From contig OY751485.1 of assembly GCA_963565915.1 (NCBI GenBank), positions 930,001 through 994,000 of the forward strand: 64,000 nt of DNA, in the 5' to 3' direction. A program made the translations under genes and the position numbers. Of this stretch, positions 21,704-34,033 are shown piece after piece. The notes under the pieces were generated by a model that was not told the origin of the DNA, made no database searches, and saw only the letters and a program-made list of their open reading frames with translations. The DNA is from Entoloma clypeatum. Its lineage: Eukaryota > Basidiomycota > Agaricomycetes > Agaricales > Entolomataceae. Numbering within the stretch: position 1 is the first letter of the stretch; each line of letters opens with the position of its first letter.

Positions 21704-22105
21704 TGTTACGGACTCTATGGTATGATGGCCACATCATATCTTTTACTTATCGGCCCGACTCGGCGCCCTCTTATGAACTTACTATGTCTAATGTCTACTT
21801 TCGCAACCTTCGATTCCCAGTCTGACTCATTACATTACTTCGTCATCCCCTTTAGTATACTTTGCTCCCGCGCTGACTCGCTTTCCGCAGTCAGCTTACT
21901 CACTGTACATAGCCTTCTGCAGTCGCCTTACTCATGTGCACTGCCTTCCGCAGTACTGACTCATCCGCTACCGCCTATAGTCAGTACCTATATAAACCTC
22001 TTGTACTATCGTAGATTCCTTAGATTTAGCAATCACTTTGCTCTTCGCCTTTCCACTTTCCTGCATACTCTGCCCGAACCTTGGAACGGTTTGTTGAGCA
22101 TAACA
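21704..22105 (+). repeat. Gypsy-2 5' LTR (402 bp)
   Basis: TGTTACGGACTC to GAGCATAACA. The TATA box CCTATATAAACC is at 21988-21999; a putative transcript start lies about 25-30 nt downstream, next to AGATTTAGCAA (22022-22032). Confidence 0.95.
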
Positions 22106-22107
22106 AG

Positions 22108-22118
22108 TTGCTAAATCT
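22108..22118 (+). promoter_or_regulatory. Gypsy-2 primer site, self-complementary (Tf1-type)
   Basis: TTGCTAAATCT, 2 nt after the LTR, is the exact 11-nt reverse complement of AGATTTAGCAA at 22022-22032 in the LTR, where the transcript is expected to begin. No tRNA 3'-end complement is evident. In Tf1 an 11-nt self-primer of this kind is established; here it is inferred. Confidence 0.75.
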
Positions 22119-22207
22119 CGTTAGGTTCGCCCAGAGCGAAGAGAGCAACTACCAGACGAGTCAAGACGTCGCGCTTCTTTGAAGACTTCACCAGTAACCC
22201 ATTCAGC

Positions 22208-23763
22208 ATGCCAGAAGCCCGACAGGAGGAGCTAAGTCCTCGAGACAGTATCGATTTTACGCTTATCCAGCAGTACATCGAATCGGAGATCCGTCGCATC
22301 CTACAGCAGGTGCTTGACGAAGAACTAGACAACGACAAGCATCGCCCCCACGGCGAGATAGCAGAGAGCATCCATCTTGCTCGACAACACCAGATCGCGC
22401 GCTACAACGCCCGACAGAACGAACTCGAAAGCTTTCGCGTTCAAGAAGGACCTCAGACAGGTCGGATCACAGAGATCAGAGAGTTTATCGGTGTCCAGAC
22501 AACCGTTATCAGAAGATTGATTAGGACGCTCACATCGAGACGTCCCAGAGCCACATCATCACGTCTTACTCAAAGCAGCAGATCTACGCCCACTTCACCA
22601 TCGAAGAACAACAGACCGAGTACAACCGCTGGGCACGAAACGAGAGACTTGACCCCTTCTCGAGACCAACAGACGCGCAGGAACAGAGATTCCTTAGAGA
22701 TTTACAGAGGAAATACTCTGAACGTTTTGCCACCGATTCTGCCGACGAGTCCCCTGACGAATTTACTTTTGACTCCGCGCAGTCAGATATCGAACAGACG
22801 CCTAGAACAGGGACTCATTTTCAATCCTTACCTGTATCCCGAACCCCATCTTCATCCCAACAACCCGACCCCTCTTCTCCTCCGCAGACTCTAGACATGG
22901 CAGAAGCTCCGGCTGTACAAACAATGGATACATCCAAGATCATCAAGGATCCTGGGATGTTCAAGGACAGATACACCTTTGACGAGTGGTGGAAAGCCAC
23001 CAAACTATACATCAGGTTCCAAAAGAGCCTCACAGACGATCAGAAGATTCTTGCGGTATTATCCCGCATGATGGAAGGGTCCGGCAGACACTGGGCCAGT
23101 AACAAGTTAGACGCTCTTACCGCTGACAACGAGAACATCACCTGGCTAGGTTTTTCCGATGATATCGCCACACGATTCTCCATCGCCAACAAATCGGTTG
23201 CTGCCAAAGCAAGACTCGAAGTCCTGAAACAAGAGAAATGTACCGTTGATGAATTCTTGGATGAATTCGAAGAACTCTTGAAACTGTCAAACCTTGGCGA
23301 AGAAACTGGGAAATACATCCTAGAGAAAAACGTCAACCGCAGAATCTCTGAACAAGTGGCTAGCGATGGCAAGACGTACACCGATTACGCAAAGGAGATC
23401 CAAAACAAGGGACGACAGATGGAAGGACATGCACTGGTCATCCGAGGTGGCGGCGACATGCGCACCGGATCGGGTACCACTTATGGTGGTCAGGGCAAGG
23501 CCATGGAGATCGACAAAGCAGGAGTAGCCCGTTGCTACAACTGTCAACGCTTCGGTCATCTGGCTAAAGACTGTAGCGCTCCAAAGAAGAAAGATGGTTG
23601 CAAGTGTTTCAACTGTGACCAAGAAGGCCATATCGCGCGCAACTGCTGCAAGCTGAAGAAGAACTCCGGAAGGGTTAGGAAGGTGTCCGAGGAAGATGCC
23701 GAGAGTGATGAAACCACAATCTTAGAAGCCAACAAGAAGGATTTTCCCGAAGGGTCCGATTAA
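22208..23763 (+). pseudogene. Gypsy-2 Gag, one frameshift
   Basis: Starts at ATG 22208 (MPEARQEELSPRDSIDFTL). The frame changes near 22.5-22.57 kb: the plausible continuation (EYNRWARNERLDPFSRP, near 22620) runs in the frame of the ATG at 22897 and joins it without a stop. The second part has the capsid-like region (FDEWWKATKLYIRFQKSL) and two CCHC knuckles, CYNCQRFGHLAKDC (23533-23574) and CFNCDQEGHIARNC (23605-23646). It ends TAA at 23761-23763. It makes the particle protein that binds the element's RNA. Confidence 0.85.
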
Positions 23764-24329
23764 ACGACGCTAAGTCGCGACCCTTATCTATTAAACGGAC
23801 TTGCTTGCCTTGTATGACTGCAGACAATAGAACCTATGTCATCCCTGCCAAGCAAGCCGCTGCATCGACTAAGATTGTGAAGGGAGATAAACCTCTGAAA
23901 AGATGAGAAATCAGGCTGTTAGCTCAGCTCAGGACACGATGAGGACCAAAGGTTATCCGACCTGAGGTTGACAGCGGATGTGAACGCACATGCATCCATC
24001 CCAGAATAGTACGCAAACAGAACCTCCCCACGCGAGGAATACCGCCCATAGCAATTCTAAATGCGGATGGATCACCAAATCGACAACAGAAAGCGAGCCA
24101 ACTTGCCGAAGTCAAACTGGATTTGGGAGCACATCAGGAAACCATGGAAGCAATGGTACTGGACATTGGGAGAATGGACATGCTCTTGGGACATGACTGG
24201 TTGATACACCACAACCCCACAATCAATTGGACAACCGGCGCAGTAACATTTAACCGGTGCCCAACAACATGTTGAACCAAACACTCGGATTTCAGGATTA
24301 ACCTTAATGGTTGCAAACACCGGGTTCGC
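23764..24329 (+). pseudogene. Gypsy-2 protease region, degraded
   Basis: Protease-like peptides in a frame with stops: VDSGCERTCIHP near 23967 (the D-S-G active site) and DMLLGHDWLIHHNP near 24178. Early stops and frame changes separate it from Gag and from RT. Confidence 0.65.
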
Positions 24330-27300
24330 ATGGTTGAGGTGCGCGACAAAGATGCACCCAAAAAGTCGGATCAGAAATGGAAGCCTGGAGACCCTATTTT
24401 GGAAGCTGTCACTCCCACACCACCTCCCACAACCAAACGACCCTCATATGTTGAACGATTTGCTCATCTCTTCGAAAAAGAGAACTTTGATAAGATCCCA
24501 AAGGAGAGGGAATGGGACCATGGTATTGAACTTACACCGGACGCACCAAAGGAACTAGGGGGAAATACATATCCTATGATGCAAAAGGAACAAGAGGAAT
24601 TGGATGTATTCATTGACGAGGGTCTAGCAACAGGAAAGATCCGCCCATCCAAATTCCCTTATGCCTCCCCTTGCTTCTTCATCAACAAGAAGGATGGCTC
24701 CAAACAATTGGTACAAGATTACCGCATGGTCAATAAATTCATGGTCAAAGACAAGTTTCCACTCCCACAAATATCTGATCTCTTGGATGTACTGAAAGAT
24801 GCGGTCTACTTCAATAAAATGGACATCATGTGGGGCTATAACAACGTCCAGATTAAGGAGGGCAATGAATGGAAAGCTGCCTTCCTCACCAGTCGAGGAT
24901 TGTTCGAACCATTGGTCATGTTTTTCGGTCTTTGCAACTCCCCGGGAACGTTCTCTTGAATGATGGCTAGTCTATTCCGGGACCAGATCCGCTGGCGTAT
25001 CTGCGTGATCTACATGGATGACATCGTGGTTATCGGTAAAACCAAAGAAAAACTCGCGCGAAACACCAAAGAAATCCTACAGATCCTATTGGACAATGAT
25101 TTGTTCCTAAAGGAGAAGAAGTGTTTATGGGAAGTAACGAAATGTCCTATATTGGGATATGTGGTTGGTGGGGGACGTGTTGAGATGGAAACTGAGAAGG
25201 TGGATACAATTCAAAACTGGCGAGCACCCACATCAAAAAAGGAAATTCAGAAGTTCCTTGGATTTGCTAACTTCTATTGACGTTTTATTTAAGGGTACTC
25301 AAACATCGCGAAACCTCTCACCACGCTCACAGGCGGTACGGCGTTTACTTGGGGACCAACAGAGCAGCAAGCTTTTGAAGGTCTCATACGGGCAATTACA
25401 TTGGCACCAGTCTTGGCATTACCGAAACCAGAGGGACAGTTCAGGGTTGAAACCGATGCATCGGGCTATGCAATTGGAGCAGTACTCTCTCAGAAGCAAG
25501 ACGACAAATGGCACCCCATCGTGTTCTTGTCGCGGACCATGTCCGCGGCCGAACAGAATTACGAGATATATGACAAGGAACTCCTGGCGGTCGTGGAAGC
25601 ATTAAAAGATTGGAGACACTATCTGCTCGAAGCCAGGGAATGTTTCGAAATCTTGACCGATCACAAGAACCTGGAATATTTCCGTCATCCTCAGGACCTG
25701 AATCAACGACAGCGACGCTGGAAAATGAAGTTACAAGACTATGACTTCGAATTACGGCATGTGCCTGGCAAGACCAATGCGAAAGCGGACATCCTGTCAT
25801 GCTTACCCTGGTATGAAGCGGAACTCGAACCACAGGACAGTGACCAAATGCTCAAGGAGGGACTATTCTTGAAACGGTTGGAATCAGAAGATGTGGTACA
25901 AATGGAGATGTTCACAGAGGAACAATTCTTTGAAGGGGGTGAGACATCTGATTCCATCAAAATTGGAAACATCACAACCATCAAAAACCCATGGATCGCA
26001 CGCATCAAGGCTTCGAACCGCATGGAGACAGAAGTAGCGCAGGGCCTAAAAAAGAATCCTCATTGGTATCAACAGGAGAATGGGATCACCTATGCAGGAG
26101 AACGAGTCTATGTCCCGCCAGATCCACAATTACGACAAGAATTGATGTTCGAGTCACATGATGCACCAGTGGCTGGACATCCAGGACAGTACTGGACACA
26201 TGAACTCCTCACTCGCACCTACTGGTGGCCTACCATACTGCATGATGTGAAGAAGTACGTGAAGGGTTGCGACACTTGTCAACGCAACAAGATTAACCGA
26301 CAAAAGCGACATGCTCCGCTACATCCCCATGCAGCACCAAGTCACCCATGGGAAGACATAGGAATCGACATCGTGGGACCGATACCAGAATCTGATGGAA
26401 AAAATGCAATTCTGGTCATCACGGATAGACATTCAAAGATGCTTCACCTTATTCCGACAACCGTGGAACTATCAGCTGAAGGATTAGCCAAGATCTATCG
26501 GGATCAGATATGGAAGCTTCATGGGATCCCCAAGAAGATCATCAGCGATAGGGGACCGCAGTTTGCCGCGAAGTTCATGGAGATACTCTGCCGCATGCTA
26601 GGGATCAAGAGGAACCTGTCCACCGCATACCACCCACAGACTGACGGACAGGCCGAGCGATCGCATCAGGAGACGGAAGCGTTCTTACGAAACTTTGTCA
26701 ACCATCTACAGGATGATTGGGCTGAATGGATCGCAATTGCAGAGTTCCAGTACAATGACAAAGAACATCAGGCGACGAAGCACACCCCATTCTACCTCAA
26801 CTACGGTTTACATCTGTGGAAGGGAGAGCTCGTGTTAGAAGATACCAATCCAGCTGCCAACAACTTCTTGAAAAAACTCAAACAGGCACGAGAAGAAGCC
26901 AATGCTGCACTGAAACAAGCACAGGATCAGATGAAGAAGACAGTTGACACACGGCGAAGTCCATCTCGGGACTACCGCATCGGAGACAAGGTGTGGCTGG
27001 AAGGGACTAACGTCAGGACCGATCGCCCCTCAAAGAAACTTGATGCACTCTGACATGGACCATTCAAAGTCCTAGAGAAGAAAGGAGCTAGCGCGTACCT
27101 TCTTGATCTTCCAAAGACTTGGAAGATGATTCACCCTGTGTTCAACAAGACCCTGTTGTCACCATATGAAACTCCGAAGTACACCATCCAGAAAAAGAAA
27201 CCAGCCCCTGATCCGATCATCATCGAAGGACGAGAAGAGTACCATGTGTCTACAATCCTAGACTCTTGAAAGTTCCGCGGAAAGATCCAGTACCTCGTCC

Positions 27301-27413
27301 AGTGGGAAGGATATGGTCCAGAAGAGAACACATGGGAACCTCGAGCTAATGTTCAGAACGCTCAAGATTTGATCCGTGATTTCCATCGGCAGAACCCGTC
27401 TCGCCCACGATAA
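24330..27413 (+). pseudogene. Gypsy-2 pol: RT, RNase H, integrase, chromodomain; five in-frame stops
   Basis: One frame to the TAA at 27411-27413. RT: FINKKDGSKQLVQDYRMVNK near 24680 and VIYMDDIVVIG (catalytic YMDD) near 25006. RNase H: FRVETDASGYAIGAVL near 25441 and ILTDHKNLEYF. Integrase: zinc end (GCDTCQRNK near 26270), core D in IDIVGPIP (26362), second D in SDRGPQF (26546), E in GQAERSHQE (26645). Chromodomain: EYHVSTILDS to [13 protein letters not shown] (27240-27340). Stops: TGA 24957, TGA 25278, TAA 25290, TGA 27051, TGA 27267. The four TGAs stand at positions where chromoviruses have, or could have, Arg. 25401-27053 is open for 550 codons. Confidence 0.92.
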
Positions 27414-27547
27414 AAGACAGCTCTCAGAATCCATGACAAGTATCGACCTCATCAGTCAACCACACACCGAGTTCCCCGCTCTAGTCCTTTTCCCTGCCCA
27501 ATATAGCCTCCCCCTTCTTCTTCTATCTCTCAACCATCCTCGCTGCC

Positions 27548-27919
27548 ATGTCCAACACCACCGTTACCTCCACCTCCACCACTGACATCAACCCCGCCAT
27601 CGCTGCCCTCATGAACGAAGCACTCTCCATGAGAGACCAAATCCATGCTCTCGAAACTTCCCTTGCCGACCTCCTCCATCGCCAGATGCATATCCGGCTT
27701 CACTCGCTGTCCAACCTACCTGTCGCCCTGAGTCCCGAGGAAAAACAAATTCTCGGAAATTACACCAGCACCCTCGTAATCGAGAATCGATGTATTCGGC
27801 TGGCTATCAAAGGCCTCAAACTCGCTGTAGCCATCAACAAGGAGTTGATATATGATTGGAGCCTCAAGGAAAGTCCGAACTGGTCCGATCCCGGCAACAA
27901 CGAGGGATGGGGACAGTGA
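27548..27919 (+). CDS. Extra 3' ORF of Gypsy-2, unknown function, 123 aa
   Basis: Intact frame from ATG 27548 (MSNTTVTSTSTTDINPAIAA) to TGA 27917-27919, lying between the end of pol and the polypurine tract (GGAGAGGGGAACA, 27941-27953). The middle (EALSMRDQIHALETSLADLL) has a heptad-like pattern of leucine and charged residues suggesting a short coiled coil. No membrane segment or signal peptide, so not envelope-like. It is uninterrupted although pol has five stops, which hints that it is real, but length alone does not prove it. I do not recognise the family. Confidence 0.5.
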   Translation: MSNTTVTSTSTTDINPAIAALMNEALSMRDQIHALETSLADLLHRQMHIRLHSLSNLPVALSPEEKQILGNYTSTLVIENRCIRLAIKGLKLAVAINKELIYDWSLKESPNWSDPGNNEGWGQ

Positions 27920-27953
27920 CTCTGTGAGGACACAGAGCTTGGAGAGGGGAACA

Positions 27954-28356
27954 TGTTATGGACTCTACGGTATGATGGCCACGTCATATCTTTTACTTAT
28001 TGGCCCGACTCGGCGCCCTCTTACGAACTTACTATGTCTAATGTCTACTTTCGCAACCTTCGATTTCCAGTCTGACTCATTACATTACTTTGTCATCCCC
28101 TTTAGTATACTTTGCTCCCATGCTGACTCGCTTTCCGCAGTCAGCTTACTCACTGTACATAGCCTTCCGCAGTCGCTTTACTCATGTGCACTGCCTTCCG
28201 CAGTACTGACTCATCCGCTACCGCCTATAGTCAGTACCTATATAAAACCTCTTGTACTATAGTAGATTCCTTAGATTTAGCAATCACTTTGCTCTTCGCC
28301 TTTTCACTTTCCTGCATACTCTGCCCAAACCTTGGAATGGTTTGTTAAGCATAACA
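27954..28356 (+). repeat. Gypsy-2 3' LTR (403 bp)
   Basis: TGTTATGGACTC to AAGCATAACA; nearly identical to the 5' LTR. Several differences are C/T changes (for example TTACGG versus TTATGG at the start). Confidence 0.95.
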
Positions 28357-28818
28357 TTTATGTTGCATCATTATAATTCATTCAGTTTTTATTCCTCCTT
28401 CCCATTGAAACTATAATACATGTCATAATTCTCGTGCATGAAGACAAGTAAATTATAGCCTGAGCTTGTTAAATTACTGCAAAACATTATAAATAATATG
28501 GCTACTTGGGAATGTTATACAGGGCTATGACATGCTATGATGGTATGGTATACTACACAATGCTATATGACTATGAATTGCTATGGGGCTCCAGCAGTAC
28601 CACACTATGAAATGCTATGGAACACTATGGGATGGTATGGTGCTTTGTGATGCTATCTGGTGCTATGACTTTGACTGTGTTTGCTATAGTTTGGTTTGAT
28701 CAAAATCAGAGTTTGCTGATGTGTGTGTTGCACATTATCCAACATTTGCCAGTTTTTCGCCAGTTTTTCACCATGGTGTCTGTCACTGGTGAATTATTCA
28801 CCGATCTGTCGTTAGCAT
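28357..28818. repeat. CTATG-word repeats and a 160-bp-unit fragment
   Basis: 28510-28680 is dense in GCTATG/TGCTATGG words (inverted relative to 19.8 kb). 28741-28818 inverted matches the 12.4-12.8 kb unit, with the palindrome GGTGAATAATTCACC. This fragment abruptly replaces the Helitron helicase at 28819. Confidence 0.6.
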
Positions 28819-31800
28819 GTCAACATCATCATTCTTTGCACACAGGATTGTCTGATCCAAGAAGTACTTGTCCATCTTTGGTGTGTTGTCTGAAATCCCA
28901 TCATAGATTGATCCAATGAGGCTGTTCACAGTTTTTTCATCACAGCACATGCCAGGTGGAATTTCCACCATCTCCTTGTCATCCACATTAGTCCCAGCAC
29001 CAATCTCTAGAAGCCATGCTGCATGTTGTATACTGCCTGGAGTTTGGTGAAGCCACATATTCTGCTTCAAGTAGTAAACCTTCCCATGTTGCCAAAGAGT
29101 GCTTTTGCAAAACAATGCAGCAATTGTCTGCTCTCTTGATCCTCTAACAACAACTGGGAGTGTCTGTCTGAAGTCTCCACCAAACACAACAGTGATCCCA
29201 CCAAATGGTACATCATTCTGCAACAGATCTCTGAGATTTCGATCAACAGCCATGAGTGCATTCTTGTGCTGCATTGGCACTTCATCCCAGATAATAACCT
29301 TTGTTCTCTGCAACACTTCAAAGATGGGATCTGTGCGCTTCACCATTCCAACTGACTGTTCATCCAAATTCAAAAGAATCTTGAACCTTGAATGTGCAGT
29401 GCGACCACCTTCAAGGAGCAAAGCAGCTATGCCAGAGGATGCAACACAAGGAGCAACATGTCTTTCAGATCTGACTTTGGCAGCAATGGTGTTGCACAAA
29501 AATGTCTTGCCACCACCACCCCCACTGTGAATAAACAGCAACTTGCCCTCATTGTTGTTGATGGAAAGCATTGTTGAACAAACTACAATTGTGCTCCACC
29601 ATGGTTTTCAGTGTGTCGATGTCATAGTCCAGCTGCTCATGCAGCATGTGGTTGCTGATGGCCATTCCCTCCCAAGTCTCAGGATCTGCAACAGATGGCA
29701 TTGGTGGAAATTGGATGAGCTGTTTGCCAGACTTTCTCAAAATCTTTTCCAAGAGATACAGTCCAAAGTCATAGACCTGGTCTGGAGTAAATTCTCTATC
29801 AGAAAAGCGCTGTCTGAGGGCCCACTCCAAATCGCGGCACATTGGTTCCTTGAATTCATCCCAGAGCACATCTGGATGGACAGGGAAGCAGTGGATTAGA
29901 ATGATGGCAAACAAAGACCGCATTGCTGATCCAGTTTGCATTACAACAGCTTCACAAAGGCACTGTTTCCATTCTCCATCATCTTGCAGAAACCCATTTT
30001 CCAAGCAGGCCTGCTTGAAGTTCTCCAGCAGTACACCATTGACTGTGCGCAAAAATTCAAAGGAGGTAGCACCAGGAATCTTTGTCAAAAGCAGCCTGAG
30101 ATAGAAGCGTTCACCCTGGGCAGGAGACGCAAAGTACATGCAACCAATAGCACCAGCACTGCGGGTTCTAGCCTTCCAGACCTTGGTCTTTTTGTCATAG
30201 GAATACTTCTGGGAAAAGTCCTGGTAGAGAATGGTGCGTGCTCCCTCCTCCCGCTGATTTGCTTTGAACCATGCAGTCAAGGGTGTCATGTCAATATTAG
30301 AGCGACTCAAGACCTCATCCACATTGTCATCATCATTGTAGTAGATCATCTGGCAGTTGGGCAGATGGACAGGAAGGCGGTAGACAGTGGGGGATATGTC
30401 ATGCATGCCAAACTCAAACAACCTCCAACATGCCTCAGAGGCAGACACATAGCAGGCATCGAGGAACTCCTTGATTTCATTTCGCTGCTGGTCACCACCT
30501 TCAGCAGAAATTTGGACTGTTGCTTTGTCTGTTCCCTTTCTGATGTACTTGTCGATATAGGTGACTGATTTGAGAGAAACTGTGATCTCGGTATTGAAGT
30601 GGCATTCATACTTCCAAACCAAATATGGACAATGGGGGACCACATCTCTGTAAAAACCAATCAATTCAAATTTGTTCAATTGATTCAAAAAGAAAAATCC
30701 CACTGGTTGGTATACACATGTTCATCAGGCGCTCTGTAAAAACCAATAAATTAAAATTTTTCAATGGTTCAAAAAAAGCACTTACCCATCAGTTTGATTA
30801 TATTCACTCTTTTTGAATGTAACATTATTCTTGTGCCTCTGGTATGCTGGATATCCATTTTCAGAAAATTGAGTGGTCTTCTGAAAGTCTTTTTGGTATC
30901 CTTTACTACATTTTCCATTGACCAAACATTGCTGATTGCATGGGCCATGGAGCATAAAGGAAGTCACCAGTTTGTGAAGCCATGGATGTTTTTCTTTGTC
31001 AGGAATGTCTTCTGGTGTTTGGATTCTGTACTCCTCGTCCAACCAAATCAAGAGGTGCATGTGGGGCAGATCTCTCTTCTGAAACTCGATAGTATGCACC
31101 ATGCCAGTGACTTTGCCAAACACAACTCCTGATTTGATCTCTCTCAGGACTGCATTTTTCTTCAGCTCAAATACTCTGGAGACAATATCTGGACGGTCCT
31201 GTGACTTTTGCTTGGATCCATCTGGCAGTGTGAACAGAGCATTTGTGATTTCCTCCCAGTTTGGATTGGCTGTCATGGTACAAAAGACATGAGGGACCAA
31301 TAGGAGTCAGCACAGAGCCATAGAGTCCTGAAATGACTGATTCAACTGTCGTTCGCTTCCCATGAAAGAAGAGGGCAGAATTATCCGTTGACCATGATTT
31401 GCCAAGTTGAGATTCTGGTCATTGTCCCCATGTGCTGCATCCTGCAAGCCCTGATAGACATCTGCTCGCAATCTCTTTTGATTGTGGAAGCACCAAGCCA
31501 AGAAATTCTGTTGATGGGAGGCCCAGGCATCAACAATAAACTGTTGAAACAACTTTCCACAAAGAAACATTGGAGGCTGTTCTCGAAGTGGCACATCCTT
31601 TGGTTGGAGATGATATGCATAATAGCAGCGTTCACTGACAAATTTGCTCTGTGTCTGACCTTCAGCACCAGGATGGATGGGAAGCTTTGGATGCCAGCCA
31701 TATTGGTCAGAGGGAAATAGAAGGACATAGTGGAGAGGAGAATAGAGAGGATGGAGGTTGCTCATTTCTTTCAGACGACCATCCCTGAAGCGCAACACAA

Positions 31801-34033
31801 TGTCTCTGTCACTTTTTGGCTGGATCAAACTGTCGCCTGGAATAATAGCAGCAATTTCATTGACATCGTTGGGCAGATTGTATCTCCTGGGATCCATGCC
31901 ATCAGCTGTGAGAATGAGATGGACATTGTGCTGTTCCTCAGGTGGCTTCTCATTCATGATCTGCCACGCCTGCTTGTAGCACTCAACATATGGATTGTCA
32001 CAGTGCAACATGGCCTGCATCTCAGCAATGATGGTTGCATCCAGATTGATGTTACGTGCTCCACACATCTGTAGCTGTTCGTCGGCATCATAGATGTACA
32101 TCTGGGCATAGGATGGTACCAAATCACCCCTTGGCACCAAGGCACCAGATAGATGGTGTAGTTCTCCCTGAATCCGAAAGCTGTATGGTCCAGATCCATT
32201 GACAACTGCCAGATCAAGCTTGACACCCAGAGAAGTAAATGCAAAGGCAGCATTGTACTGACAAATGTTCTTTTTAAAGCAGCTTGAAAATTGATGGATG
32301 CCAGATAGAAAGCACCATAGTTCCTCAGGTGCACGTTGATAGGGTGTGAGCTGGATTTGCCCCTGAAGGCAGCACATGCCAAACCTTGGATTATTTCTGA
32401 TGGACTTGGATAGTTTCTCTGCATCGAAGTGAAGTGCATGGCAATGGCTGCATACAACATTCATGAGCCCCAAGTCCTGTCGATCAGGCTCAACGTCATA
32501 GGGAACATGACCTCTGGGAAATGGGAGTGGCCAGTTGTGTCCATAAATATTCTGCAGTGGTGCAGGAGGTGCTTGGTTGTTCCCATCGGGCTCTGGAGGT
32601 TGTTGTTGCTCCAAATTATCATTACCACCATCAATATTCTGTTGATAATCATTCTGAGCCTGCTGCTGGTCTGGAGTGACTTCATTCTGAATTTCATTTT
32701 CCAGTGCCTCAGCTGCCAGTCGACGATGTTCCAATCGAGCCAAGTCTGCCTGGTGAGCCAACTGTGCCTGCTCCTCATCAAGGATCTGTTGAGCCAACCG
32801 TTCATCCTCATCTATCTGGTTATGCTGTGGATTATCAGCATCAGGATCATAGGCAGCCTGACGTTCAGCCTCAACAGCCCGAAGATATGCCATGTGTCTG
32901 GCTGCAATTTCAGCATTCTGTCGCTCCCGCTCTGCATGGACTGAGAGCAGTCGTTGTGCAGCCTGTAATGCAGCAGCCTGCTGTTGCTCCTGTTGTACTA
33001 CTTGTTGTTGTAAGGCAGCCAATCTCTGTTGCTCTTGCAGTCTCATCTCCTGTTGCCGCTGTTGATCCTCCTGCAGCTGGAGCTGATGTCTTTGTTTCTC
33101 CTGCAAAGCCAACACCTGTTGTTGAGCCATCAGCTGCATATGATGTCTTTGATTCTCCTCCTCCAATTGAATCTGTCTTTGATGCTCTTCCTCCAATTGA
33201 AGCTGTCTCCGATAATGCCTCTGATTTTCTGCCTCCAATTGAAGCTGTCTCTGCTGTTCATGGGCTTCCAATTGAAGCTGTCTCTCATAAATGTGTCTCT
33301 GATTTTCTGCCTCCAATTCAAGCTGTCTCTGCTGTTCCTGGGCTTCCAATTGAAGCTGTCTCTGATAATTACGTCTCTGATTTTCTGCCTCCAATTGAAG
33401 CTGTCTCTGCTGCTCCTGGGCTACCATCTGAGCATGGCGCCTCTGTTGCTCCTGAGCCAATAACAGGGTATCAAGTCTTCGCTGCTCAGTTCTCTGTCTA
33501 AACTCATCTTGCAGTTGCTGAAGTGATGGTTGTTGGTGCATGGATGGACGGCCTCTTCCAGATGGCAGTGGTAAAGGTGGAGCAAGAGGAAGAGCATGCT
33601 GCAAGGGTGCATTCCAACTGTCTGGTAATCAGGTTTCAGGAATTGCTGCAGCAATTCCTGGTGCAACAGCAGGTAGTTGGTGGATGGGAGAAATATAGGT
33701 TTCAGGTATATCTGCTGCAGGACCCAACAGATTGGCTGGTGTGACAGGTAGACGGTGAATGGGAGGGATATATGTCTCTAGAATCAAAGCAGCCATAATT
33801 GCTCCAAAGTTTGGCTGAGGTGGGACAGGCAATAAAGGTTGCGACACATTCCTGGCTTGATTTCGTCGATGATCAGGATCAGTCATCTGGTTGCGCTGAT
33901 AACGTTCTGCAGCACGGGCAGCATGGCGGGCAGTTTCTGGAGTGACAGGAGAAGCAGGACGTGATGGGCCAGCAGGAGGGGTGAAAGACCTAATCAGATG
34001 TGAATAAACAGAGTTCAGAGACAAAATATCCAA
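28819..34033 (-). pseudogene. Helitron Rep-helicase, truncated and broken
   Basis: Minus strand, from about 34033 down. A Q-rich N-terminus with repeats such as QLQLEAENQR (33500-32900) leads into a Helitron-like N domain. Rep nuclease: PHMHLLIWL with the HUH pair (near 31070), and VTYIDKYIRKG with two Tyr (near 30555). SF1 helicase: GGGGGKTF (Walker A, near 29517), VIIWDEVPM (Walker B), FGGDFRQTLPVV (near 29175). Two introns restore the frame: 30785-30734 and 30703-30648. Breaks: TGA 33631-33629, TGA 31309-31307 (both where Arg would fit), and a frameshift near 29.56 kb just before Walker A. The last helicase motifs are missing. The true start is unclear: no ATG is in frame at 34033 and an intron acceptor near 34000 suggests an upstream exon. 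Confidence 0.88.

Larger units (their letters stand above)
21704..28356 (+). mobile_element. Gypsy-2: chromodomain Ty3/Gypsy retrotransposon, 6653 bp, nearly complete
   Basis: LTRs 21704-22105 and 27954-28356 with the target duplication TTTAT (21699-21703 and 28357-28361). Plus-strand order: self-complementary primer site, Gag with two zinc knuckles, protease, RT, RNase H, integrase, chromodomain, an extra 3' frame, polypurine tract. The LTRs are very similar by eye. Pol is one frame interrupted by five stops, four of them TGA, so the decay is mostly nonsense rather than indel. Confidence 0.95.

Noticed and set aside
32704..33501. 265-codon plus-strand frame antisense to the Helitron N-terminus
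   Set aside because: Mirror of the Q-rich repeat region; the minus frame carries the Rep protein.
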